Made by a program: the position numbers and the translations under genes
In this document: one piece after another, positions 8,753-18,070 of the stretch
How the letters are laid out: each line of letters starts with the position of its first letter
Numbering within the stretch: position 1 is the stretch's first letter
Notes under the pieces: generated by a model
The model's input: the letters and a program-made list of their open reading frames with translations, nothing else
What the model was told of the DNA's origin: nothing
The model's database searches: none
DNA from: JBAZOY01 sp041648505
Lineage (GTDB): Bacteria; Desulfobacterota; Syntrophia; Syntrophales; CG2-30-49-12
Reading direction: 5' to 3'
Assembly (NCBI GenBank): GCA_041648505.1
Contig: JBAZOY010000016.1
Coordinates: 1-40,656, forward strand
Length of the DNA: 40,656 bases

Positions 8753-9334
8753 ATGGATATTACTCAAGCAAAAGTAATTTTGGGAGAATTATTTTCTTTT
8801 ATATTTAATGATGCAGATAAACTGATTAAATATTTAAAATTACCTGAAAATTCTAAGATGCTGGATGTGGGAACCGGGATGGGTTATTTTGCAGTATTGC
8901 TTGCGTTAAATGGTTATACGGTATTAACAGGAGAACCTGAATCCGACAATTCGATTTATGCCAAGCGAGATTGGCTTGATAATGCTAAAAAAGTAGGCGT
9001 TGATCATTTGATAAAATTTAGAGCTTTTGACGCTCAAGACATGCCGTTTGATGATAATACTTTTGATGTAATATTTTTTTTTGGTGTTTTGCATCATATT
9101 AACGAAAACTCCAGGGAAAAAGCATTACATGAATCTGTTCGTACCTCCCAGAATAATGCAGTTATTTGTTTTATCGAGCCGAATCAGAACGGCATGAAAA
9201 TGGTGAAGAAACATCACCCTTCACATCCTGAAGCTGCCGATCCGAGTAAATATATTAAGGGACTGAATTTATCTTTAGAAAAAAAGAAAGGAGAGTTTTT
9301 TGATTCTTTTATTTTACGGAAAGGGTGCATTTAA
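8753..9334 (+). CDS. Class I SAM-dependent methyltransferase
   Basis: A 193-residue protein with the SAM-binding motif I MLDVGTGMGYFAVLLA near residue 35, an acidic position at the end of strand 2, motif II DAQDMPFDDNTFDVIFFFGVLHHI, and a later strand AVICFIEP. This is the Methyltransf_11 pattern. The C-terminal part is short and has no recognisable substrate domain, so the acceptor is unknown. A good GGAG site lies ahead of the ATG. It stands alone between two gaps; the 260 bases before it contain nothing I recognise. The fold is secure, the substrate is not. Confidence 0.85.
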   Translation: MDITQAKVILGELFSFIFNDADKLIKYLKLPENSKMLDVGTGMGYFAVLLALNGYTVLTGEPESDNSIYAKRDWLDNAKKVGVDHLIKFRAFDAQDMPFDDNTFDVIFFFGVLHHINENSREKALHESVRTSQNNAVICFIEPNQNGMKMVKKHHPSHPEAADPSKYIKGLNLSLEKKKGEFFDSFILRKGCI

Positions 9335-9496
9335 GCCGGCAATGAAAAGCAGGGTGGGGGGGGCTAATTCCGTGCGATTTCTTTATAGACCTTTAACCTG
9401 ATTAACCTAGTTGATTGTTAAACCCATACATCTTTTTAAAACAGCTTTCAAAATGAAACAACACCTTGAGATTATAGGAATACATTAGAAGGTAAA

Positions 9497-11575
9497 ATGA
9501 AACGTAATTATCTGCGTAGAGGCAAAGGAAGGAGGTCTTACGAAACTTGTAAAACCGACAATAAAGCAAGGATGCAACCGGAAGCAGATAGTGTACTAGA
9601 AAAGATCTTTGCAAAAATAGGAAAGCCCCCCTCTACTAAATTCATCCCGGATCCATTTCAGTTACAGGCTCTGGAAGCAATTAAAAGGACGGATTGCCTT
9701 GTAATTGCCCCGACCGGATCTGGAAAAACCTGGATTGCAGAAGAGGCGATTCTTTCCGTTTTCAGCAAGGGAGGACGTTGCTGGTATGCATCTCCTCTGA
9801 AAGCCCTGACTAATGCTAAATGGGTAGAATTTGGAGATCATTTTGAAAACAAGAATGTGGGGATACTGACAGGGGACAATAAAGAGAATGCCGATGCTCC
9901 GATCATTGTCGGTACGACGGAAATCCTGAGGAATCAGCTCTATGATGCCATGCACCGGGGTGATGATTTAAATTGTGATCTGGTCATCTTAGACGAGGCC
10001 CATTTCTTAGGAGATAAAGACAGGGGTGTCGTCTGGGAAGAGATCCTGATATATATGCCGGTAAGGGTAAACCTCCTCCTTTTATCTGCTACGGTCGGAA
10101 ATGGTCATGAGATTGCTTCGTGGCTTAAATCTATACGGGGTAAGGAATGTGTGGTCGTAACAGAAAAAAAGAGGCCCGTTCCGCTCTATCCGCTGTTTCT
10201 CCACCCCTCCGGCAGGCTCATGCCTTGTCTGGAAAAGAGAAAACTCTATCATGGTGTAACGGAGTTTATCGATACAAGACGCAAGGATCACAAAGGGAAA
10301 AACTCTTACCGTTTTGGTGACATCATTGCGGTATTGGAGAGATTTAAACTTCTACCTGCTATTTTTTTCCTTAAGTCACGATCAGAATGTGACGCAGCAA
10401 TGAAAAGCTGTTTAGTCGGTCCGGTTGATGTTGTGGACAGTCCTTTTCATAGAGAAATAAAAGACCTCCTTGATCGTTTCCCCTATTTGAAAAATCACAA
10501 ACAATTGCACTATCTATCTAAATCACAAGTAGCTGCCCATCATGCGGGACAATTACCCGCGTGGAAATTTATGGTAGAATCAATGATGAAGAAAGGGCAC
10601 CTTCGTGCCATCTTTGCCACAAGCACCGTTGCAGCAGGTGTCAATTTTCCTGCAAGAACGATTGTTTTGTTTAACTCGGATATTTTCAACGGCCATGAAT
10701 TCAACCCCTTAAAAGGCACGGAATTTCACCAGATGACGGGCAGAGCAGGCAGACGAGGACAGGACGAGATCGGGTTCATGCTGGCCATTCCGGGAAGATT
10801 CATGGACATTTCTCATATTAAACGTCTCTTATTCAGAGAACCTGAAAGTATTTTAAGCCAGATACGTAATGACTTTTCCATGGTTTTGAACCTCCTCCTG
10901 TCTCAAACTCCGGATGATATCAGAAATATCTTTAAAAAGTCTTTCGCCGCCTATCAGCGTACGCGTACCCCTAGTCTTGCGAAGAAACATGTTCAGGAAG
11001 AGGGGTTGGATCTCTGGAACGATTTTTGCCGACATTTAAGCTTCTTAAGAACAGAAGGATTTGTAGACGAAGACAATCGTCTTACAGAAAATGGTATATG
11101 GGCATCGCAGTTGAGACTGGATCGGCCTCTTCTTATTGCCGAATGTTTGCGACAACACGCTTTTCCGGAAGATGATGAAAAACTTCTGGCGGCGGTGGTT
11201 GCCCCATTCGTCTATGATGGAGACCAGGATATCGAAATAGTCAAAAAAAAGGCTTACCGAAAACTGACCCGTGCTTATAACAAAGTCAATGCCGTGCTGA
11301 GCCCTATGTCAAAGCGCATGAAAGATATGGAATTTATCGTAAAGCCGCTGTATTTCTGGACGGCTGCATTGATGTATGACTGGGCAAGGGGCGGTACATG
11401 GGAAGAGATCGTAAAGAATATGGGCATAGCGGATGGTGATGTGGCAATGCTGATCCTGAGAACTGCTGATAACCTGCGACAGATTTCGTCACTGAAAGAA
11501 ACTCACCCGGAAATAGCGATACTTGCTGTCAGGGCAAGAGAAGCAATTCTTAGAGAACCTGTAGTCTTTGAATAG
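9497..11575 (+). CDS. Ski2-like superfamily 2 DEAH-box helicase
   Basis: A 692-residue SF2 helicase. Walker A APTGSGKT is at 71-78, DEAH at 166-169, motif III LLSATVG follows, and in the second RecA domain there is ATSTVAAGVNFP and motif VI HQMTGRAGRRGQ at 411-422. The GV.FPA and QMxGRAGRRG forms are typical of the Ski2/Mtr4/Hel308 group rather than of RecQ or UvrB. The C-terminal ~200 residues are helical, with winged-helix-like ENGIWASQLRLDRPLLIAECL, as in Ski2-like proteins. Relatives unwind RNA or structured DNA. No exosome or repair partner is next to it, so the role is open. The first ~25 residues are basic and poorly conserved-looking; M26 is an alternative start. Confidence 0.85.
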   Translation: MKRNYLRRGKGRRSYETCKTDNKARMQPEADSVLEKIFAKIGKPPSTKFIPDPFQLQALEAIKRTDCLVIAPTGSGKTWIAEEAILSVFSKGGRCWYASPLKALTNAKWVEFGDHFENKNVGILTGDNKENADAPIIVGTTEILRNQLYDAMHRGDDLNCDLVILDEAHFLGDKDRGVVWEEILIYMPVRVNLLLLSATVGNGHEIASWLKSIRGKECVVVTEKKRPVPLYPLFLHPSGRLMPCLEKRKLYHGVTEFIDTRRKDHKGKNSYRFGDIIAVLERFKLLPAIFFLKSRSECDAAMKSCLVGPVDVVDSPFHREIKDLLDRFPYLKNHKQLHYLSKSQVAAHHAGQLPAWKFMVESMMKKGHLRAIFATSTVAAGVNFPARTIVLFNSDIFNGHEFNPLKGTEFHQMTGRAGRRGQDEIGFMLAIPGRFMDISHIKRLLFREPESILSQIRNDFSMVLNLLLSQTPDDIRNIFKKSFAAYQRTRTPSLAKKHVQEEGLDLWNDFCRHLSFLRTEGFVDEDNRLTENGIWASQLRLDRPLLIAECLRQHAFPEDDEKLLAAVVAPFVYDGDQDIEIVKKKAYRKLTRAYNKVNAVLSPMSKRMKDMEFIVKPLYFWTAALMYDWARGGTWEEIVKNMGIADGDVAMLILRTADNLRQISSLKETHPEIAILAVRAREAILREPVVFE

Positions 11576-11765
11576 TTCAAGATGAAGATTCTTTATGAAG
11601 CGAAGACTCAATTCTCTCCCCTACCCTTTCGAACGATCTGTAATTCATAGTCAAAACGGGGATAATTTGTTCTCGATTGGAGTAAATTTATGTATAAGAA
11701 TAAGCTCCTTAACAAGAGAATGTTTCCAATTTCACAAACCAACCATCCATTCTTTATATTCCCCT

Positions 11766-14432
11766 TTAGGTGGCCTCCATCTCCTGTACCTTTTTGATGG
11801 CTGCTTCCAGGACGATGTGTTTTTCCCTCAGTTCCCTGAATTTACCCTCTTCTTTTTTAACTGCCGTCTCCGCAGCCTTTGCCATGAAATCTCGATTGGC
11901 CAGTTTTTTAGAGACCATGGTTAATTCTTTTGCCATCTTCGTCATTTCCTTTTCGAGCCTTGTCCTTTCTGCGGCAATGTCAATAATACCTTCCAGGAGG
12001 ACAAAGATCTTTATAGGACCAACAACCCCTGTTGCCGCACCCTTCGGCTCCTCTATATTGGTCCCGATATCCAGGGTTTCCAGGCGGGCAAGATCCACAA
12101 TAAAATCCCTGCCCATCTCCAGGACAGTTCTTAATTCTTCCTCCGGGACAGAGATAATTACCTTGATTCTTTTCGGAGGAGCTATATTCATCTCAGCCCT
12201 GACATTCCGGATCTTTGTGATGACCTCCATAATAAGACCCATCTTTCCCCGGGCATCAGAATCTTCCCTGCCATTGACGGCAGAGGGAAACTCACTGACC
12301 ATGATGGAAGTGCCGTCCTTGACCATGGTCTGCCATATCTCTTCGGTTACGAAGGGCATAAACGGGTGAAGCAGTTTTAGAGTTGCTTGTAATACGGTGA
12401 ACAGCGTGTGCTGGGTGGCAAGTTTTTCTGCCGGGCTTTTCTTTCCGTAGAGGACAGGTTTTATCAGCTCCAGATACCAGTCACAGAGTTCGTGCCAGAC
12501 AAACTGATAAATGCTTGTAGCGGCTTCGTTAAAGCGGTATTCTTCCAGGGCGCTGACTACCTCTGCCGTGACTGTGTTCAGCCTGGCTTTAATCCAGCGG
12601 TCAGGAAGGGATTCATCCGCAACAGGGATTTCAGTATAAGCCCCGGCCTGGTAGTCTTCCAGATTCATCAGGGAAAATCTGGTGGCATTCCATATCTTGG
12701 TAACAAAGAATTTATATCCCTCAATCCTCTCCTCGGACATCCTTACATCCCTGCCCTGAGCCGTAAAGGCGGCCAGGGTAAATCTGAAGGCATCGGCACC
12801 ATATTTTTCAATCATCTCGAGAGGATCGATAACATTCCCCCGGGATTTGCTCATCTTTTCACCGTTTTCATCCCGTACAAGGGCGTGGAGATATACATGC
12901 CTGAAGGGTACCTTCTTCATAATGTACAAACCCATCATCATCATCCTGGCCACCCAGAAAAAAAGGATGTCAAAGCCGGTGATCAGGACGGAGGTGGGAT
13001 AGAATGTTTTTAATGCTCTTGTTTTATCCGGCCATCCGACGGTGGAAAAGGGCCAGAGAGCGGAGCTGAACCATGTATCAAGGACGTCTTCTTCCTGTCT
13101 CAGAACGGTCTCACCACAGGAGGGACATTTATCCGGGTCCTTGACAGAGGCTATCGTCTCTCCACACCCGTCACAATACCATACGGGGATCCTGTGACCC
13201 CACCATATCTGCCGTGAAATGCACCAGTCTCTGATGTTGTTCATCCACTCGAAGTATGTTGGCTCCCAGCTGGAGGGTATGATCTTTGTCTTTCCCTTGG
13301 TCACAGCCACACTTGCCACCTTTGCCAGGGGCTTTATTTTGATAAACCACTGTCTCGAAACAATCGGTTCGATATCTGTCCCGCACCGGTAACACCCTCC
13401 GATATTGTGGACATAAGGCTGCTTGCCGGCCATAGATCCTTCCTTCTCCAGATCTTTGATGATGTTTTCCCTGCACTGGTAGCGGTCCTGTCCCTGATAA
13501 ATACCGCCACGTTCATTGATCAGGGCATTACCATCCATTATCTTGATGACTTCGATGTTGTGTCTTTCCGCGATGGCAAAGTCGTTGGGATCATGAGCGG
13601 GGGTAACTTTCACCGCCCCGGAACCGAATTCCATGCTTACATGATAGTCGGCAATAACAGGGATCTTTCTGCCTACCAACGGTAGAATCAACTCTTTGCC
13701 CACCATGTCCATGTAACGCTTATCGTTCGGGTTGACGGCGACTGCCGTGTCGCCAAGCATCGTTTCCGGACGTGTCGTGGCCACGATAATTTCCCCAGTC
13801 TTATCTGACAAGGGGTACCGAATATGCCAGAGAGAACCTTCTTCCTCTTTGTATTTCACTTCAAGGTCCGAAATAGCGGTATGACAGCGGGGACACCAGT
13901 TCACGATATAATTACCCTGGTATATCAGACCGTCTTTGTACAGCCTTACGAAGACCTCCCGAACCGCCCTGGATAACCCCTCATCCATGGTAAAGCGTTC
14001 CCGGGACCAGTCACAGGAGCAGCCAAGCCGCCGAAGCTGGTTTATGATTGCCCCCCCGGATGTTGCCTTCCACTCCCATATCCTTTCGATAAATTTCTCC
14101 CTGCCGAGATCATGCCTCGTGATACCCTCCTTCGCCAGCTCCCTCTCCACAACATTCTGGGTGGCGATACCCGCATGGTCCATCCCCGGCATCCAGAGAG
14201 TGTTATACCCCTGCATCCGCTTAAACCTGATAACGATATCCTGAAGAACATTATTTAAGGCATGCCCCATGTGGAGTACCCCCGTGACGTTCGGGGGAGG
14301 AATGACAATGGAAAATGACGGCTTCGAACTATTGTCCTCAGCCCGGAAGAAACCGCGATCAAGCCAGTACTTGTACCATCTCGCCTCGGAACCATGAGAC
14401 TCGTAAACCTTACTTAATAACTCCTCACTCAT
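11766..14432 (-). CDS. valS: Valyl-tRNA synthetase
   Basis: A class I aminoacyl-tRNA synthetase of 888 residues, the normal ValRS length. It charges tRNA-Val in the cytoplasm. The signature PPPNVTGVLHMGH gives the HIGH box (HMGH, 54-57) and GEKMSKSRGN gives KMSKS at 526-530. The editing domain contains ATTRPETMLGDTAV, and zinc-type cysteine pairs are visible in NWCPRCHTAISD, CDGCGETI and CPSCGE. The C-terminal coiled coil, characteristic of ValRS, is present (RTRLEKEMTKMAKELTMVSK region). It starts at ATG behind GGTGG and is read on the minus strand; miaA and mutL lie upstream of it on the same strand, across a 122-base gap. Confidence 0.97.
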   Translation of the reverse strand: MSEELLSKVYESHGSEARWYKYWLDRGFFRAEDNSSKPSFSIVIPPPNVTGVLHMGHALNNVLQDIVIRFKRMQGYNTLWMPGMDHAGIATQNVVERELAKEGITRHDLGREKFIERIWEWKATSGGAIINQLRRLGCSCDWSRERFTMDEGLSRAVREVFVRLYKDGLIYQGNYIVNWCPRCHTAISDLEVKYKEEEGSLWHIRYPLSDKTGEIIVATTRPETMLGDTAVAVNPNDKRYMDMVGKELILPLVGRKIPVIADYHVSMEFGSGAVKVTPAHDPNDFAIAERHNIEVIKIMDGNALINERGGIYQGQDRYQCRENIIKDLEKEGSMAGKQPYVHNIGGCYRCGTDIEPIVSRQWFIKIKPLAKVASVAVTKGKTKIIPSSWEPTYFEWMNNIRDWCISRQIWWGHRIPVWYCDGCGETIASVKDPDKCPSCGETVLRQEEDVLDTWFSSALWPFSTVGWPDKTRALKTFYPTSVLITGFDILFFWVARMMMMGLYIMKKVPFRHVYLHALVRDENGEKMSKSRGNVIDPLEMIEKYGADAFRFTLAAFTAQGRDVRMSEERIEGYKFFVTKIWNATRFSLMNLEDYQAGAYTEIPVADESLPDRWIKARLNTVTAEVVSALEEYRFNEAATSIYQFVWHELCDWYLELIKPVLYGKKSPAEKLATQHTLFTVLQATLKLLHPFMPFVTEEIWQTMVKDGTSIMVSEFPSAVNGREDSDARGKMGLIMEVITKIRNVRAEMNIAPPKRIKVIISVPEEELRTVLEMGRDFIVDLARLETLDIGTNIEEPKGAATGVVGPIKIFVLLEGIIDIAAERTRLEKEMTKMAKELTMVSKKLANRDFMAKAAETAVKKEEGKFRELREKHIVLEAAIKKVQEMEAT

Positions 14433-14554
14433 CTAAACCACCATCGAAAAGTAATTATATCCTCTATCTGCCGTTCTCACCTAATTAAGAGGGCACTATA
14501 ACTAATCTATCACCTTCCTGAAGTCAAGGAATTTCGCCGTTTGCAACCTGTAAC

Positions 14555-15484
14555 TTAGAGAAAATTCTCGATCCGCTTCAGGATGGCATCTGTCTCTTTC
14601 GGATAAAACCATTCAATGTCCTTATCCGCTCTAAACCAGGTTAACTGGCGTTTAGCATAACGCCTTGTGTCCCGCTTGATCAGCCTGATCGTCTCGGGTA
14701 AAGAGTATGTCCCGTGCAGATAATCAACCATATGCCTATAACCAAGGGACTGCATGGGCTTCAGGGTTTCATCATAACCCATGTTTAGTAAATTATGGAC
14801 CTCATCAGTAAAACCATCCGCAATCATTTTATCTGTTCTCTGATTAATTTGAGCATATAACCGATCCCGTTCCATCATCATGCCTATCTTAATACAATCA
14901 TAAAGGTTATTCCCGTAGCGGTGAGCTTTTTGTTTTTCTAGAATTGACTCGCCGGTCAGTTCCATAACCTCAATGGCCCGGATGACCCTGATAACGTCAT
15001 TCTCATTAATCAAGGCAGCAGCCTTTTCATCCTTGAGTTTTAGCTTTTCATAAAGGTATCTTTTACCGTGACTCTTTAATTCCGCCTGGTAAAATTCTCG
15101 TAAGTTTTCATCGGCATCGGGACATTCGAAAAGCCCACCCAGCAGCGCCCTGATATATAACCCTGTGCCACCAACAACCAAGACAGGCTTTTTCTGATGA
15201 TTCAACGCCTCGATAACTTCCCCTGCGTTCTTCGCAAACATAGCGGCATTAAATATCTCATCCGGATTAACAACATCAATCAGATGATGCTGAACCAGAG
15301 ATATTTCTTCCCTCGTAGGCTTTGCCGTACCGATGTCCATATACCGGTAGACCTGCATTGAATCGGCGCTTATGATCTCGCCGCCCCATTCACCTGCCAG
15401 TCTGATGGCCAATTCTGTCTTACCAATGCTCGTGGGACCGACAATGACGACGAGACGAGGTTTGAGCTTTTCCTGCTGGGCCAT
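14555..15484 (-). CDS. miaA: tRNA dimethylallyltransferase
   Basis: MiaA transfers a dimethylallyl group to N6 of adenosine-37 in tRNAs reading UNN codons, the first step towards ms2i6A. The 309-residue protein has the P-loop GPTSIGKTEL near residues 16-25, the substrate motif ISADSMQVYRYMDIGTAKPT, VGGTGLYIRALLGG, and the C-terminal RRYAKRQLTWFR, all diagnostic. Its ATG lies ten bases after the mutL stop, so the two are one transcript (mutL-miaA, a common pairing). Confidence 0.97.
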   Translation of the reverse strand: MAQQEKLKPRLVVIVGPTSIGKTELAIRLAGEWGGEIISADSMQVYRYMDIGTAKPTREEISLVQHHLIDVVNPDEIFNAAMFAKNAGEVIEALNHQKKPVLVVGGTGLYIRALLGGLFECPDADENLREFYQAELKSHGKRYLYEKLKLKDEKAAALINENDVIRVIRAIEVMELTGESILEKQKAHRYGNNLYDCIKIGMMMERDRLYAQINQRTDKMIADGFTDEVHNLLNMGYDETLKPMQSLGYRHMVDYLHGTYSLPETIRLIKRDTRRYAKRQLTWFRADKDIEWFYPKETDAILKRIENFL

Positions 15485-15494
15485 ATCACCCGTC

Positions 15495-17291
15495 CTACCT
15501 TCGTTTGAACATCTTTTCTATATAGGTGAGACTAAAAGAAACATAAACGGGTCTCCCGTGGGGACATGTTGAGGAAAATGGCGTGGTATCAAGGTCTCTG
15601 CACAACTTAGCCACCTCCGGTACCGAAAGTCTCTGGTTTGCCTTCACGGCTCCTCTACAGGCCAGAAAAGCGAAAATTTTATCACTTTTATCTTTCACAG
15701 TTACTGACTGGCCGAGTTCAGAGAGTTCCTCGAGGAGGTCTATAATAATTGTTTTGGGTTCAATGCCGGAAAGCATGCAGGAAATCGATTTTATAACAAT
15801 CGTATCTGTACCAAATGGCTCTACCTCTATCCCCGCTTCTTTAAGGGTTTGCCTGCAGGTCATCAGAAAGGAAAATTCTTTCGGAGGGAGATTGATAACT
15901 ACCGGAATCAGCAATCGCTGGCGAACCAGCTTTTCTCCTGACTCCAGAGCCTCTCTTTTGAATTTCTCAAATAGAATTCTTTCGTGGGCTGCATGCTGGT
16001 CCAACATAATCAATCCTTGAGGGGCGGAAAATAAAAGGTACGTTCCTGCAATCTGTCCTACGTAATCAAGCTCGGCGAAGGACATACCTGTAGGGGAAAC
16101 AAGGCCTTCGGCGACAGTTTCTGCCGGCACAACCTGTTCTGTATTATCCTCTTCCTTGCTGCTAAAGGTTTTGGTGAAGAACAGTTTTCTCCTTCCTGAG
16201 GAAACAGTATAGCGTTGCATTGCCTCTTCAACCCTTGCCTGATATCCATCGTAACCTACCCTTCCCTCCGATGAAGTATATCCATCTGATGTCCTGGCTA
16301 AGACTCCGGTTAGCGCTCCGCTCAGGGCTTCAACGATAACTCCGTATATATCGCGCGGATTTTTGAATCGCACCTCCATTTTAGCGGGATGTACATTAAC
16401 GTCTACATCTTCGGGGGGAAGATCAACAGAGAGAACAACGGCTGGATACCTTTTTCCATCAATCAATCGCTTATAAGCCGTCATGACAGCATGTTTAAGA
16501 AGATAATCTCTGACAAACCTCCTGTTTACATAACAATAGATATGCCTTGGGCTGGATCTTGTAACCTCAGGTCTACAGACAAAGCCACGGACACTTATAC
16601 TGCCTCTTCTTCCATTTACCGGTAAGATATGATCCATAAAATCGGCACCGAGAAGGAGGGAAATACGTAGAGAAGCATCTTCGGTGGCAGGGATGTTCAT
16701 GATCTCCCTTTTATTGGCTACAACCTTCATCCTTACTTCGGGATGCGAAAGAGCCACCCTCGTGATCACATCAATGCAATGTCCCTGCTCTGTAATATCT
16801 TGCTTGAGAAACTTCTTGCGGACAGGAACAGAATCAAAAATATGACTGACCGAGATAGATGTGCCGACAGGACACCCTGCGTCAACAATCTCCTTAACCT
16901 GCCCAGTCTCTACAATAACCCTCGTACCCGATACAACCCCTCTCCTCCTCGTAACCATCTCGATTCGCGAGATAGAAGCAATGCTGGGAAGGGCCTCTCC
17001 CCTGAAACCGAAAGACTTTACCCTGTAAATATCTTCAAACTGATATATCTTGCTGGTGGCATATCGCGCAAATGCCAGCGGCACATCTTCACGTCCTATG
17101 CCTTCACCATTGTCAACAACCTTTATAAAACCATATCCACCCTTTTCAAGTTCAATAGCCACTTCCGTAGCACCGGCATCGAGAGCATTTTCAAGCAGCT
17201 CCTTGACGATGGATGCCGGTCTTTCAACAACCTCTCCCGCTGCTATCTTATTAGTCAGTTCCTCAGGCAGAACAATGATCCGTCCCGGCAA
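15495..17291 (-). CDS. mutL: DNA mismatch repair protein MutL
   Basis: MutL couples mismatch recognition by MutS to strand removal. The N-terminal GHKL ATPase is intact: NKIAAGEVVERPASIVKEL, ELLENALDAGA, VDNGEGI and KSFGFRGEAL. The C-terminal half carries the endonuclease signature DQHA-x2-E-x4-E starting at residue 431, plus ACRGAVKANQRL and CPHGRPV. This predicts a nicking MutL of the type found in bacteria lacking MutH. Length is 598 residues, normal. The start is TTG, fixed by a strong AAAGGAGG about seven bases ahead. No mutS is seen in the window; miaA follows immediately. Confidence 0.97.
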   Translation of the reverse strand: MPGRIIVLPEELTNKIAAGEVVERPASIVKELLENALDAGATEVAIELEKGGYGFIKVVDNGEGIGREDVPLAFARYATSKIYQFEDIYRVKSFGFRGEALPSIASISRIEMVTRRRGVVSGTRVIVETGQVKEIVDAGCPVGTSISVSHIFDSVPVRKKFLKQDITEQGHCIDVITRVALSHPEVRMKVVANKREIMNIPATEDASLRISLLLGADFMDHILPVNGRRGSISVRGFVCRPEVTRSSPRHIYCYVNRRFVRDYLLKHAVMTAYKRLIDGKRYPAVVLSVDLPPEDVDVNVHPAKMEVRFKNPRDIYGVIVEALSGALTGVLARTSDGYTSSEGRVGYDGYQARVEEAMQRYTVSSGRRKLFFTKTFSSKEEDNTEQVVPAETVAEGLVSPTGMSFAELDYVGQIAGTYLLFSAPQGLIMLDQHAAHERILFEKFKREALESGEKLVRQRLLIPVVINLPPKEFSFLMTCRQTLKEAGIEVEPFGTDTIVIKSISCMLSGIEPKTIIIDLLEELSELGQSVTVKDKSDKIFAFLACRGAVKANQRLSVPEVAKLCRDLDTTPFSSTCPHGRPVYVSFSLTYIEKMFKRR

Positions 17292-17484
17292 CGATAATCC
17301 TCCTTTAAGAAATGCTAAAGACTGAATTTGCTATATCTATTACACATACGCTATAACTTAAACAGCAGCGATACCAATGCTGATCCTGTTTAAATGTAAG
17401 TTCAAATGAGTTGGAAAATTCATGCTAATATCTTAATAATAACTGTTTTATTTTCTTTATAAAAATATATAGGAGGATTATAGC
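17292..17484. other. AT-rich leader region of the pilin remnant
   Basis: About 190 bases between the divergent mutL start and the pilin remnant. AGGAGG at 17471-17476 is the pilin's likely surviving ribosome site. No other gene or clear promoter was identified. Confidence 0.35.
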
Positions 17485-17492
17485 TGATTATC

Positions 17493-17850
17493 ATGCTTTT
17501 TGGCATCATAAAAAAACTTTTTCCTTCGCTGTCTAAAAAAGGCATTCGACGTTACCGTCAAGCATGATCTGAAAAATTTTGTTATTGCCGAGGAAGCTTA
17601 CTTAACCGGCAATAATAAATACCACGGTGACTCCGGCGACTATATCAGGGTGGATCCTGTGACAGGTTCGCTGGTTTCTTTCGACTTTAACTTCAGACCA
17701 TCGGATGGAGTAAAAAATGAAATTATTTCCGGTAACGGCATAAGCTCCCAAGGCCCGCCAGCTTTCATGGCCAGAGCAGACCATGATAAAGCATTAAAAA
17801 GATCCATATATAACTTTGTAACAGGTCAAATGACACAAGAGGATAAATAG
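17493..17850 (+). pseudogene. Type IV pilin remnant lacking the N-terminal membrane helix
   Basis: From ATG 17493 a prepilin-leader-like sequence reads MLFGIIKKLFPSLSKKG, just where a prepilin peptidase site (G followed by FTLIE) is expected. Instead of FTLIEL the frame runs on to a stop at 17565-17567. One frame over, starting within the same aaaaaaggc string at 17535-17543, the mature pilin body resumes: KKAFDVTVKHDLKNFVIAEEAYLTGNNKY, like the usual YRxKAYN-x-A-x-x-SDLKN-x-x-x-A-x-EAYF. It runs to a stop at 17848-17850. The whole hydrophobic assembly helix (about 30 residues) is missing. An AGGAGG site at 17471-17476 remains, 16 bases from the ATG and seven from an in-frame CTG. A pilin without this helix cannot assemble, so I call it broken. 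Confidence 0.6.
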
Positions 17851-18070
17851 TTCATGTCCGCTCCTTCACATTCTAGACCTCTGCAAAATAATGAAAAATA
17901 AATTTAAAAGGCACGATTTAAAGACAAGCACCAGAATGTTGCAGTGCAGTGCCGGTAAAGGAAATTTCTGGGTGCACACGCGCGAGTTTGTAACTTCGTA
18001 GCAAAGCGAGGAGTGGAGGATCAAATTTTATTTTGAACTCTGCTGTACATATTTTAAAAGCTATTACGTT
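17851..18070. other. Intergenic region with repeat-like sequence
   Basis: About 220 bases without a gene. It includes a string at 17981-18011 whose reverse complement resembles 28270-28291 (CTCGCTTTGCT then GTTAC), hinting at a dispersed repeat. The text agacctctgcaaaa near 17876 resembles ends of some insertion sequences, but no second end was found. Confidence 0.25.

Noticed and set aside
11770..13013. Plus-strand frames of about 200 codons each within valS
   Set aside because: Antisense shadows of a full-length, motif-complete ValRS.
17865..17895. Insertion-sequence end (agacctctgcaaaa)
   Set aside because: Only one short end-like string was found, with no inverted partner, target duplication or transposase.
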